Shown here: piece by piece, positions 7,964-15,417 of the stretch
How the letters are laid out: the number at the start of each line of letters is the position of its first letter
Numbering within the stretch: the first letter of the stretch is position 1
Program-made: the position numbers and the translations under genes
Notes under the pieces: model-generated
What the model saw: the letters and a program-made list of their open reading frames with translations, nothing else
Database searches by the model: none
Told to the model about the DNA's origin: nothing
Assembly (NCBI GenBank): GCA_038317685.1
Contig: JBBQBQ010000066.1
Location: 1-15,417, forward strand
Source: JBBQBQ01 sp038317685
GTDB taxonomy: Bacteria > Desulfobacterota > Desulfuromonadia > Desulfuromonadales > DDH964
DNA length: 15,417 bases
Reading direction: 5' to 3'

Positions 7964-10900
7964 TTGGAAGATATCTTCAGTTTGTTCGATCGGCCGAAAG
8001 ACCCTCTCAACTTCAACGCTATCCGGCTCTCTTTGGCGAGCCCGGAGAAGATTCGCGAGCGTTCCTTCGGCGAGGTCAAGAAGCCCGAAACGATCAACTA
8101 CAGGACCTTCAAGCCCGAGCGCGACGGCCTCTTCTGCGCCAAGATTTTCGGGCCGACCAAGGACTACGAGTGCAACTGCGGAAAATACAAGCGCATGAAA
8201 CATCGCGGCATCGTCTGCGAGAAGTGCGGAGTCGAAGTTATCCCGAGCAAGGTGCGTCGTGAGCGCCTCGGTCACATCGACCTGGCTTGCCCGGTGGCTC
8301 ATATCTGGTTCCTGAAGTCACTCCCCTCTCGGATTTCCACTCTCCTCGACATGACCCTCAAGGAGGTCGAGAAAATCCTTTATTTCGAGGCCTACGTGGT
8401 TCTTGACAAAGGGGAGAGCAACCTCACTGTCGGCACCATCCTCACCGAGGAAAAGCACCACGAGTTGATGGAGGAGTTCTCCGGCCAGTTCACTGCCGGC
8501 ATGGGAGCCGAAGCGATCCGGGAACTGCTGTCGGCCATCGAGCTTGAAACCCTCGCCGGGACCTTGCGGGTCGAAATGAAAGAAGCCGCGAGCGAAGCCA
8601 AACGCAAGAAGGTCGCCAAGCGCCTCAAGGTGGTCGAGGCTTTCCGGGAGAGCGGCAACCACCCGGAGTGGATGATCCTGGAGACGATCCCGGTCCTGCC
8701 TCCGGAACTGCGCCCCCTGGTTCCTCTCGACGGCGGCCGGTTCGCCACCAGCGACCTCAACGACCTGTATCGCCGGGTGATCAACCGCAACAATCGGCTC
8801 AAGCGCCTGATGGAACTGCGCGCTCCCGAGGTCATCATCCGCAACGAAAAGCGCATGCTGCAGGAAGCGGTCGATGCGCTCTTCGACAACGGTCGTCGCG
8901 GACGCGCCATAACCGGTCCCAACAAACGTCCCCTCAAGTCCCTCTCCGACATGCTCAAGGGGAAGGGGGGCCGCTTCCGCCAGAACCTCCTCGGCAAGCG
9001 TGTCGATTACTCAGGGCGTTCGGTCATCGTCGTCGGCCCAGAACTCAAACTTCACCAGTGCGGTCTTCCGAAGAAGATGGCTCTGGAACTCTTCAAGCCC
9101 TTCATCTACAACAAATTGGAGGAACGCGGCTATTGCACCACCATCAAGAGCGCCAAGAAGATGGTGGAGAAGGAGAAGCCGGAGGTGTGGGACGTGCTGG
9201 AGGAGGTCATCAAGGAACATCCGGTGATGCTTAACCGTGTCCCGACCCTGCACCGCCTCGGCATTCAGGCCTTCGAGCCGGTCCTCATCGAAGGCAAGGC
9301 GATCCAGCTCCACCCTTTGGTCTGTACCGCCTTCAATGCGGACTTCGACGGTGACCAGATGGCGGTCCACCTGCCGCTGTCCGTGGAGAGTCAGATTGAG
9401 GCCCGGGTGCTGATGATGTCGACCAACAACATCCTCTCCCCGGCCAACGGCAAGCCGATCATCGTTCCGTCCCAGGACATGGTCCTCGGCATCTACTACA
9501 TGACCCGCGACCGCGCCTTTGTTCGCGGCACCGGCAAGGCCTTCTCCTCCCGGGAGGAGGTGCGCATTGCCTATGACTCCGGTGAAGTCGACCTGCAAGC
9601 CAAGATCCGGGTACGCATGGTCACCGTTCAGGACGGGTTGCCGGAGCGGATTGAATCGACGGTCGGCCGGGTTCTGCTGCGCGAAGTCGTTCCCGAATCG
9701 ATCCCTTTCGAATACATCAACCGGGTCATGACCAAGAAGCAGGTCGGTGAACTGATCGACGCCTCTTTCCGCCTCGCCGGGAACAAAGAGACGGTCATCC
9801 TCGCCGATAAGCTCAAGGAGACCGGCTACAAGTACTCGACCCTGGCCGGGATTTCCATCTGCCTCGATGACATGGTCATCCCGGCCGGCAAAGAGGCCTT
9901 CATCACCAAGGCGGTGGAAGAGGTCAAGGAGATCCAGCAGCAGTACACCGAAGGTCTGATCACCGACGGCGAGCGTTACAATAAGGTCATCGACATCTGG
10001 GCCAAATGTACCGAGGATATCGCCCAGACGATGCTCTCCAACCTCTCCGTCGATGTTCTCACCGACCCCGCCACCGGCGAGCAGGTCAAGGTGCCGTCCT
10101 TCAACGCCATTCACATGATGGCCGACTCGGGAGCCCGCGGCTCCGCCCAGCAGATTCGCCAGTTGGCCGGAATGCGTGGCCTGATGGCAAAGCCGTCCGG
10201 GGAGATCATCGAGACGCCGATCACCGCCAACTTCCGCGAGGGTCTGACGGTTCTCCAGTACTTCATCTCGACCCATGGTGCCCGTAAAGGTTTGGCCGAC
10301 ACCGCGCTGAAGACGGCGAACTCCGGTTACCTGACCCGGCGTCTGGTCGATGTCGCTCAGGATGCCATCATCACTGAAACCGACTGCGGAACCCTTGACG
10401 GGATTCTCGTCTCCTCTCTGACCGAAGGTGGTGAAGTCATTGAGCCGTTGGGTGATCGTATCCTCGGCCGTGCCGCTCTTGAAGATGTTCTCGATCCGGT
10501 GACCGGCGAGGTCCTGGTCGAAGCCAACCAGGATATCGACGAAGCCCTGGTCAAGAAGGTCGAAGAGGCTGGCATCGAGCGGCTGCGGATTCGCTCGGTC
10601 CTCACCTGCCAGAGCCGCCGCGGCATCTGCGCCACCTGTTACGGCCGGGATTTGGCCCGGGGCCATGTCGTCAATCTCGGGGAGGCGGTCGGTGTCATTG
10701 CCGCCCAGTCAATCGGGGAGCCTGGGACCCAGTTGACGATGCGGACCTTCCATATCGGCGGGACCGCGTCCCGGCGTGCGGAACAGACCTCTCTTGAGGC
10801 GCGCTTCGACGGATCACTGAAGTACATCAACCTGAACACCGTCGTCGATCCTCAGAGGAACCACGTCGTCATGAACCGCAACGGCGAGGTGGCCGTGGTC

Positions 10901-12145
10901 GACGAAACCGGCCGCGAGCGCGAGCGTTATGGGGTCGTCTACGGTGCCAAACTGCGCATTGCCCCCGATGGCCCCGTCACCAGCGGTTGCCTGCTCGCCG
11001 AATGGGACCCCTACACCATGCCGATTCTCACCGAGATCGCCGGTGCGGTTCGCTTTGGTGATATCGTCGAGGGGGTGACGATGGAGGAGCAGGTCGATGA
11101 AGTCACCGGCCTCTCCCGCAAGGTCATAATCGAGTCCAAGGACCCATCCAAGCGACCACGAATTACTCTGAAGGATGCGGAAGGCAAGACCGCCAAGCTC
11201 CCCAACGGTTCTCCGGCTCGCTACATGTTGCCGGTCGGTGCCAACATCGTCGTGACCGAGGATATGCAGGTCAGCGCCGGGGAGGTCCTATCGAAGATTC
11301 CACGGGAAACGACCAAGACCAAGGACATCACCGGCGGCCTGCCGCGCGTTGCTGAGCTCTTCGAAGCGCGTAAGCCTAAAGAGTTTGCGGTCATCTCCGA
11401 GATCGACGGGGTCGTCTCATTCGGCAAGGACTCCAAGGGCAAGCGCAAGGTCGTGGTGACTCCCGACCTCGGTGAGGCCAAGGAATACCTGATTCCCAAA
11501 GGCAAGCACATCAGTGTTCACGAGGGCGATCATGTGCGCGCCGGCGAAGCTCTGATGGACGGTTCCAGCAACCCTCACGACATCCTGCGCGTCCTCGGCG
11601 AGAAAGAGTTGGCCAAGTACCTGGTCGATGAGGTGCAGGAGGTCTACCGCCTGCAGGGCGTCAAGATTAACGATAAACATATCGAGGTCATCGTTCGCCA
11701 GATGCTGCGCCGGGTGCGCATCAAAGAGGTTGGCGATACCAAGTTCCTTCTCGACGATCAGATCGAGCGCTGGGAGTTCGAAACCGAGAACCAGCGGGTT
11801 ACCGGTGAGGGGGGGCAGCCGTCGGTCGGTGAGCCGCTGATGCTCGGCATCACCAAAGCCTCGCTCTCTACCGAATCGTTCATCTCGGCGGCCTCCTTCC
11901 AGGAAACGACCAAGGTCCTGACGCAGGCCGCTATTGAAGGCAAGGTCGATTTCCTGCGCGGGCTCAAGGAAAATGTCATCATGGGGCGCCTGATCCCTGC
12001 CGGTACCGGTATCTCCAAGTACCGTGGCGTGCGGTTGCTGATCGAGGAACCGGAAGAGCTTCCCGAACCGCTACCGCTCGAGGAGGAGATTGACGAGAGT
12101 GACCTCGGGGATCTTGAGGAAGGGACCGAAACGGCCCTGGAGTGA
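7964..12145 (+). CDS. rpoC: DNA-directed RNA polymerase subunit beta'
   Basis: A 1393-residue beta' subunit, full length. The start is TTG 7964, 7 bases after AAGGAGG (7950-7956); no ATG in this frame nearby fits, and MEDIFSLFDRPKDPL matches the family. The N-terminal zinc ribbon has C70, C72, C85 and C88. The catalytic NADFDGD lies at 458-464, with D460, D462 and D464 holding the Mg ion. The second zinc site is C808, C882, C889 and C892. The bridge helix is at about 764-797 and the trigger loop starts near M926 (LTMRTFHIGG). A trigger-loop insertion (SI3 type, about 937-1117) is present as in other proteobacteria. The tail is acidic. It follows rpoB by 74 bases and must be cotranscribed with it. 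Confidence 0.99.
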   Translation: MEDIFSLFDRPKDPLNFNAIRLSLASPEKIRERSFGEVKKPETINYRTFKPERDGLFCAKIFGPTKDYECNCGKYKRMKHRGIVCEKCGVEVIPSKVRRERLGHIDLACPVAHIWFLKSLPSRISTLLDMTLKEVEKILYFEAYVVLDKGESNLTVGTILTEEKHHELMEEFSGQFTAGMGAEAIRELLSAIELETLAGTLRVEMKEAASEAKRKKVAKRLKVVEAFRESGNHPEWMILETIPVLPPELRPLVPLDGGRFATSDLNDLYRRVINRNNRLKRLMELRAPEVIIRNEKRMLQEAVDALFDNGRRGRAITGPNKRPLKSLSDMLKGKGGRFRQNLLGKRVDYSGRSVIVVGPELKLHQCGLPKKMALELFKPFIYNKLEERGYCTTIKSAKKMVEKEKPEVWDVLEEVIKEHPVMLNRVPTLHRLGIQAFEPVLIEGKAIQLHPLVCTAFNADFDGDQMAVHLPLSVESQIEARVLMMSTNNILSPANGKPIIVPSQDMVLGIYYMTRDRAFVRGTGKAFSSREEVRIAYDSGEVDLQAKIRVRMVTVQDGLPERIESTVGRVLLREVVPESIPFEYINRVMTKKQVGELIDASFRLAGNKETVILADKLKETGYKYSTLAGISICLDDMVIPAGKEAFITKAVEEVKEIQQQYTEGLITDGERYNKVIDIWAKCTEDIAQTMLSNLSVDVLTDPATGEQVKVPSFNAIHMMADSGARGSAQQIRQLAGMRGLMAKPSGEIIETPITANFREGLTVLQYFISTHGARKGLADTALKTANSGYLTRRLVDVAQDAIITETDCGTLDGILVSSLTEGGEVIEPLGDRILGRAALEDVLDPVTGEVLVEANQDIDEALVKKVEEAGIERLRIRSVLTCQSRRGICATCYGRDLARGHVVNLGEAVGVIAAQSIGEPGTQLTMRTFHIGGTASRRAEQTSLEARFDGSLKYINLNTVVDPQRNHVVMNRNGEVAVVDETGRERERYGVVYGAKLRIAPDGPVTSGCLLAEWDPYTMPILTEIAGAVRFGDIVEGVTMEEQVDEVTGLSRKVIIESKDPSKRPRITLKDAEGKTAKLPNGSPARYMLPVGANIVVTEDMQVSAGEVLSKIPRETTKTKDITGGLPRVAELFEARKPKEFAVISEIDGVVSFGKDSKGKRKVVVTPDLGEAKEYLIPKGKHISVHEGDHVRAGEALMDGSSNPHDILRVLGEKELAKYLVDEVQEVYRLQGVKINDKHIEVIVRQMLRRVRIKEVGDTKFLLDDQIERWEFETENQRVTGEGGQPSVGEPLMLGITKASLSTESFISAASFQETTKVLTQAAIEGKVDFLRGLKENVIMGRLIPAGTGISKYRGVRLLIEEPEELPEPLPLEEEIDESDLGDLEEGTETALE

Positions 12146-12171
12146 GATCTTTCGGAGGTCGAAAATAGTCC

Positions 12172-12200
12172 TTGACAAGGGCTATGGTCATTGCTACTAT
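12172..12200 (+). promoter_or_regulatory. Sigma-70 promoter of the str operon (rpsL-rpsG-fusA-tuf)
   Basis: A perfect -35 TTGACA (12172-12177), exactly 17 bp of spacer and a -10 TACTAT (12195-12200) make a near-consensus housekeeping promoter. An A-rich stretch GAAAATAG (12161-12168) just upstream may act as an UP-like element. The bases after the -10, TCGCGGG, are a GC-rich discriminator of the kind linked to ppGpp control of ribosomal promoters. Transcription should start near 12206-12208, giving a leader of about 60 bases before rpsL. Confidence 0.9.
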
Positions 12201-12202
12201 TC

Positions 12203-12217
12203 GCGGGTTTTCCCCGC
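12203..12217 (+). promoter_or_regulatory. Stem-loop at the predicted 5' end of the str mRNA
   Basis: GCGGG (12203-12207) and CCCGC (12213-12217) are complementary around a 5-nt loop TTTTC. If transcription starts at or before 12203 the message would begin with a hairpin that could protect its 5' end; if it starts at 12207 only part remains. It is followed by AGAAAAATG, not a T tract, so it does not look like a terminator for the upstream rpoBC message. No clear rpoC terminator is visible in this spacer. Confidence 0.4.
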
Positions 12218-12267
12218 AGAAAAATGTTCTTTCAATTTTGCGAATACGTGATTTCGGGAGTAAGTAG

Positions 12268-12639
12268 ATGCCGACTATCAATCAGTTGATCCGTAAGGGA
12301 CGTGAAAAAAAGGAGAAAAAGTCGACGGCACCCGCGCTGAAGGGGAATCCCCAGCGCCGCGGGGTTTGTACTCGTGTCTACACGACGACGCCGAAGAAGC
12401 CGAACTCCGCGCTGCGCAAGGTCGCCCGCGTCCGTCTCACCAATGGGATTGTCGTGACTTCCTATATCCCGGGGGTCGGGCACAATCTTCAGGAGCACTC
12501 GGTGGTGCTGATCCGCGGCGGCCGCGTCAAGGACCTTCCCGGTGTCCGCTACCACATCGTGCGCGGCACACTCGACCTCGCTGGGGTCAAGGGGCGGATG
12601 AAGAGTCGATCCAAATACGGGGCCAAGCGGCCTAAATAA
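12268..12639 (+). CDS. rpsL: 30S ribosomal protein S12
   Basis: A 123-residue, very basic S12. It sits at the decoding centre of the small subunit and influences accuracy. The loop TTTPKKPNSALRK (39-51) carries K43, and GGRVKDLPGV (84-93) carries K88; both Lys residues are the streptomycin-sensitive form in E. coli numbering. D89 is the residue methylthiolated by RimO in some bacteria. GGGAG at 12256-12260 lies 7 bases before the ATG. It is the first gene after the str promoter and is followed 22 bases later by rpsG. Confidence 0.99.
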   Translation: MPTINQLIRKGREKKEKKSTAPALKGNPQRRGVCTRVYTTTPKKPNSALRKVARVRLTNGIVVTSYIPGVGHNLQEHSVVLIRGGRVKDLPGVRYHIVRGTLDLAGVKGRMKSRSKYGAKRPK

Positions 12640-12661
12640 TCGAAGAGGCTGAGAGGACGCT

Positions 12662-13132
12662 ATGCCGAGAAGAAGAGTAGTAGCCAAACGGGTCATTCTC
12701 CCCGATCCCAAATACAATGATCGACTCCTGGCCAAGTTCATGAACGCGGTCATGCTCGACGGTAAAAAGAGCGTCGCGGAGAGCATCATCTACGGGGCTT
12801 TTGATCTGATCATCGAACGTGGCAACGATGAACCACTGGAAGTTTTCAAAAAGGCCATCGAAAACGTCCGGCCGATGCTGGAAGTCAAGTCGCGGCGGGT
12901 CGGCGGTTCTACTTATCAAGTTCCCGTTGAGGTGCGTGCCGACCGGCGCAACGCCCTGGCCTTCCGCTGGATCATAAACTACGCTCGTGGCCGCGGTGAG
13001 AAAACCATGCGGGAACGGCTTGCCGCTGAGTTTCTCGATGCTTCCAACAATCGCGGCGCGGCCGTGAAGAAGAAGGAAGATACTCATCGCATGGCTGAAG
13101 CCAACAAGGCTTTCGCCCACTACCGGTGGTAA
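12662..13132 (+). CDS. rpsG: 30S ribosomal protein S7
   Basis: A 156-residue S7, the usual bacterial length. It binds the 3' major domain of 16S rRNA, starts assembly of the 30S head and lines the E site. The S7 signature region is DPKYNDRLLAKFMNAVMLDG (15-34), followed by GGSTYQVPVEV (81-91) and a basic C-terminal helix ending AFAHYRW. GAGAGGA at 12649-12655 precedes the ATG. In E. coli S7 represses its operon through a structured rpsL-rpsG spacer of about 100 bases; here the spacer is only 22 bases, so that element is missing or placed elsewhere. Confidence 0.99.
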   Translation: MPRRRVVAKRVILPDPKYNDRLLAKFMNAVMLDGKKSVAESIIYGAFDLIIERGNDEPLEVFKKAIENVRPMLEVKSRRVGGSTYQVPVEVRADRRNALAFRWIINYARGRGEKTMRERLAAEFLDASNNRGAAVKKKEDTHRMAEANKAFAHYRW

Positions 13133-13173
13133 CCGATCAGTATTGAGCGCCCCTCAAAAAGGAACCCGAAATC

Positions 13174-15252
13174 GTGGCACGTTTAGTAGCTCTCGCAAAA
13201 ACACGCAACATCGGTATTATGGCTCACATCGACGCCGGCAAGACGACGACGACCGAGCGCATTCTGTACTATACCGGTGTTTCTCATAAGATCGGCGAAG
13301 TCCATGATGGCGCGGCCACCATGGACTGGATGGAGCAGGAGCAGGAACGCGGCATCACCATCACCTCTGCAGCAACCACCTGTTTCTGGAAAGAAAATCG
13401 CGTTAATATCATTGATACCCCCGGGCATGTCGACTTTACGATTGAAGTCGAGCGTTCCCTGAAGGTCCTCGACGGCGCCGTCGCTGTTTTCTGTTCTGTC
13501 GGCGGAGTCGAGCCCCAGTCCGAAACCGTCTGGCGCCAGGCCGATAAATACGGCGTTCCTCGCATCGCTTTCATCAACAAGATGGACCGTATCGGCGCTG
13601 ATTTCGACCGCGGTGTGCAGATGATGCGCGATCGCCTCGGTGCCAATCCCATCCCGATCCAACTCCCCATCGGCAAGGAAGATCAGTTCAGGGGGGTCAT
13701 TGACCTCGTTGAAATGAAGGCTGTCACCTGGGACGACGAGTCCCTTGGAGCCAAGTTCGATGTTGGGGAAATTCCTTCTGACCTTCTTGCCGCCGCGGAA
13801 TCGGCTCGCGAGAAGCTCATTGAAGAAGTTTCCAGCCACGACGACGCCCTCATGGAAAAGTACCTCGGTGGGGAGGCGATCTCCAAAGTCGAGCTTAAAG
13901 CCGGCATCCGCAAGGCGACCATCAGCCTCGCCGTCAACCCTGTGCTCTGCGGCTCAGCATTCAAGAACAAAGGGGTGCAGAACCTGCTTGATGCCGTCAT
14001 CGACTATATGCCGGCACCGACTGATGTCCAGCCGATGAAAGGGGTCCATCCGTATACCTTGGAACCCCTGACCCGCATGGCCGATGATAAGGGACCGTTT
14101 TCGGCTCTTGCATTCAAGATCATGACCGACCCCTTTGTCGGACAGTTGACCTTCTTCCGCGTTTACACGGGTGTCGTCGAATCCGGATCGAGCGTATACA
14201 ATTCGACCAAGGACAAAAAGGAGCGGATCGGACGCCTGCTGAAGATGCATGCCAACAAGCGGGAGGAGATCAAACAGGTCTATTCGGGTGACATTGCCGC
14301 CGCCGTCGGCCTCAAGTACAGCACTACCGGTGATACCCTCTGCGACGAAAAGAATCCCTGCCTCCTCGAAGCCATGGATTTCCCCGAGCCGGTTATCCAC
14401 GTCGCTGTCGAACCGAAAACCAAGAGCGATCAGGAGAAGATGGGAACTGCCCTCGGGAAGCTCCTTCAGGAAGATCCTTCGTTGCGCTGCCGTACCGATG
14501 AAGAGACCGGCCAGACTATCCTCTCCGGGATGGGGGAACTCCATCTCGAAATCATAATCGACCGCATGAAGCGTGAGTTCAAGGTCGAGTGCAACGTCGG
14601 TGCCCCTCAGGTCGCATACCGTGAATCGATCACAAAGAAGGTCGAAGTGCAGGGCAAGTTCGTCCGTCAGTCGGGCGGTCGTGGTCAGTACGGCGACTGT
14701 TGGCTGCGGATCGAGCCGGTCGAACCAGGCACCGGATTTCTGTTTGTCGACGAGATCAAGGGTGGCGTCATCCCCAAGGAATATATCCCGGCTGTTGGCA
14801 AAGGCGCCGAGGAAGCATCCCAGAACGGGATCCTCGCCGGCTTTCCGATTGTCGATGTCAAAGTTGCGGTCTTCGACGGTTCTTACCACGATGTCGACTC
14901 CTCTGAAATGGCATTCAAAATCGCCGGTTCCATGGGCTTCAAGGAAGGGGCTGCCAAGGCTGGTCCGATCCTACTGGAGCCGATCATGGCGGTGGAAGTC
15001 GTCACCCCCGAGGAATATATGGGCGACGTCATGGGTGACCTTTCAAGTCGGCGTGGTCGGATCATGGGTATGGAAGGCCGCGCCGGTGCCCAAATCGTGA
15101 ATTCACATGTACCGCTGGCCGCCATGTTCGGCTACTCCACGGATTTGCGCAGTGCTACCCAGGGCCGTGCCACCTACACCATGGTTTTCGACCATTATGA
15201 ACAGGTTCCGAAGGCCATTGCCGAAGAAGTCATCGCCAAAGTTAAAGGCTAA
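13174..15252 (+). CDS. fusA: Elongation factor G
   Basis: A 692-residue EF-G, full length, the GTPase that drives translocation and, with RRF, ribosome recycling. GTPase motifs are intact: AHIDAGKT (17-24), RGITI (59-63), DTPGH (81-85, catalytic H85) and NKMD (135-138). Domain IV carries the tip loop SYHDVDSSE with H572, the residue that enters the decoding site. Length and sequence fit the canonical translocase EF-G1 and not the stress paralogue or tetracycline-protection relatives. The start is GTG 13174, giving MARLVALAKTRNIGIMAHID; AAGGA at 13159-13163 is 10 bases upstream, a rather long spacing. It lies 41 bases after rpsG and 24 bases before tuf. Confidence 0.99.
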   Translation: MARLVALAKTRNIGIMAHIDAGKTTTTERILYYTGVSHKIGEVHDGAATMDWMEQEQERGITITSAATTCFWKENRVNIIDTPGHVDFTIEVERSLKVLDGAVAVFCSVGGVEPQSETVWRQADKYGVPRIAFINKMDRIGADFDRGVQMMRDRLGANPIPIQLPIGKEDQFRGVIDLVEMKAVTWDDESLGAKFDVGEIPSDLLAAAESAREKLIEEVSSHDDALMEKYLGGEAISKVELKAGIRKATISLAVNPVLCGSAFKNKGVQNLLDAVIDYMPAPTDVQPMKGVHPYTLEPLTRMADDKGPFSALAFKIMTDPFVGQLTFFRVYTGVVESGSSVYNSTKDKKERIGRLLKMHANKREEIKQVYSGDIAAAVGLKYSTTGDTLCDEKNPCLLEAMDFPEPVIHVAVEPKTKSDQEKMGTALGKLLQEDPSLRCRTDEETGQTILSGMGELHLEIIIDRMKREFKVECNVGAPQVAYRESITKKVEVQGKFVRQSGGRGQYGDCWLRIEPVEPGTGFLFVDEIKGGVIPKEYIPAVGKGAEEASQNGILAGFPIVDVKVAVFDGSYHDVDSSEMAFKIAGSMGFKEGAAKAGPILLEPIMAVEVVTPEEYMGDVMGDLSSRRGRIMGMEGRAGAQIVNSHVPLAAMFGYSTDLRSATQGRATYTMVFDHYEQVPKAIAEEVIAKVKG

Positions 15253-15276
15253 TCCAGTCGTCAAGGAGCGTTCGCC

Positions 15277-15417
15277 ATGTCCAAAGCTAAATTTGAAAGA
15301 ACCAAGCCCCATGTCAACATCGGGACGATCGGTCACGTTGACCACGGCAAGACGACCCTGACGGCCGCGATCACCAAGGTCATGTCGTCCAAGGGGTGGG
15401 CCGATTTCAAGGCCTTC
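15277..15417 (+). CDS. tuf: Elongation factor Tu, N-terminal 47 residues (partial, 3' end outside window)
   Basis: Starts MSKAKFERTKPHVNIGTIG and runs to the last base of the window, covering the first 47 codons of the G domain. The P-loop GHVDHGKT is at residues 19-26, so the GTP-binding start of the protein is intact. AAGGAG at 15263-15268 lies 8 bases before the ATG. It is the last gene of the str operon as seen here, 24 bases after fusA, and supplies EF-Tu for aminoacyl-tRNA delivery. It is a second copy besides the one ending at 145. The rest of the gene and any terminator are outside the window. Confidence 0.98.
   Translation, partial: MSKAKFERTKPHVNIGTIGHVDHGKTTLTAAITKVMSSKGWADFKAF

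Noticed and set aside
12150..12164. TTTCG/CGAAA stem after rpoC as an rpoBC terminator
   Set aside because: A weak AT-containing 5-bp stem followed by ATAG, with no T tract; read-through into the str operon is more likely.

Overview
This window is a core housekeeping block of a bacterial chromosome. It carries the transcription and translation genes in the order 'tuf - rpmG - tRNA-Trp - secE - nusG - rplK - rplA - rplJ - rplL - rpoB - rpoC - rpsL - rpsG - fusA - tuf', all on the + strand. Gene order, the moderately high GC content and the recognisable protein sequences (RpoB starting MAYSIANNQLLRKHF, RpoC starting MEDIFSLFDRPKDPL, a Cys4 L33, EF-G and S12) best fit a deltaproteobacterium of the Desulfuromonadales (Geobacter/Desulfuromonas-like). 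The taxonomic call is from memory of family sequences, not from a search.

Layout. Positions 1-482 hold the 3' end of one tuf copy, the zinc-ribbon L33 gene and a tRNA-Trp(CCA). Positions 500-1259 encode SecE and NusG. Positions 1375-2523 encode L11 and L1, preceded by a nusG-rplK spacer that contains a small TTGAACG heptamer tandem repeat. Positions 2524-2732 are a regulatory leader: an L10-leader RNA, a possible SD-masking complement and a terminator-like hairpin. L10 and L7/L12 follow (2733-3695). A 13-bp hairpin separates rplL from rpoB. RpoB (1369 aa) and RpoC (1393 aa) fill 3780-12145. A near-consensus sigma-70 promoter (TTGACA, 17 bp, TACTAT) at 12172-12200 starts the str operon: S12, S7, EF-G and the second tuf copy, which is cut by the window end.

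Together the genes make RNA polymerase (beta, beta'), the NusG elongation factor, the ribosomal GTPase-associated centre (L11, L10, L7/L12), the L1 stalk, the 30S decoding proteins S12 and S7, the two elongation factors, and SecE of the translocon. All genes look intact, with family-typical lengths and catalytic residues.

I found no mobile element, CRISPR array, defence system or new gene cluster. No gene-free stretch exceeds about 210 bases. What merits a second look is in the spacers: the rplJ leader, the rplL-rpoB hairpin, the heptamer repeat, and the way both window ends fall inside tuf copies after the same 47 codons.
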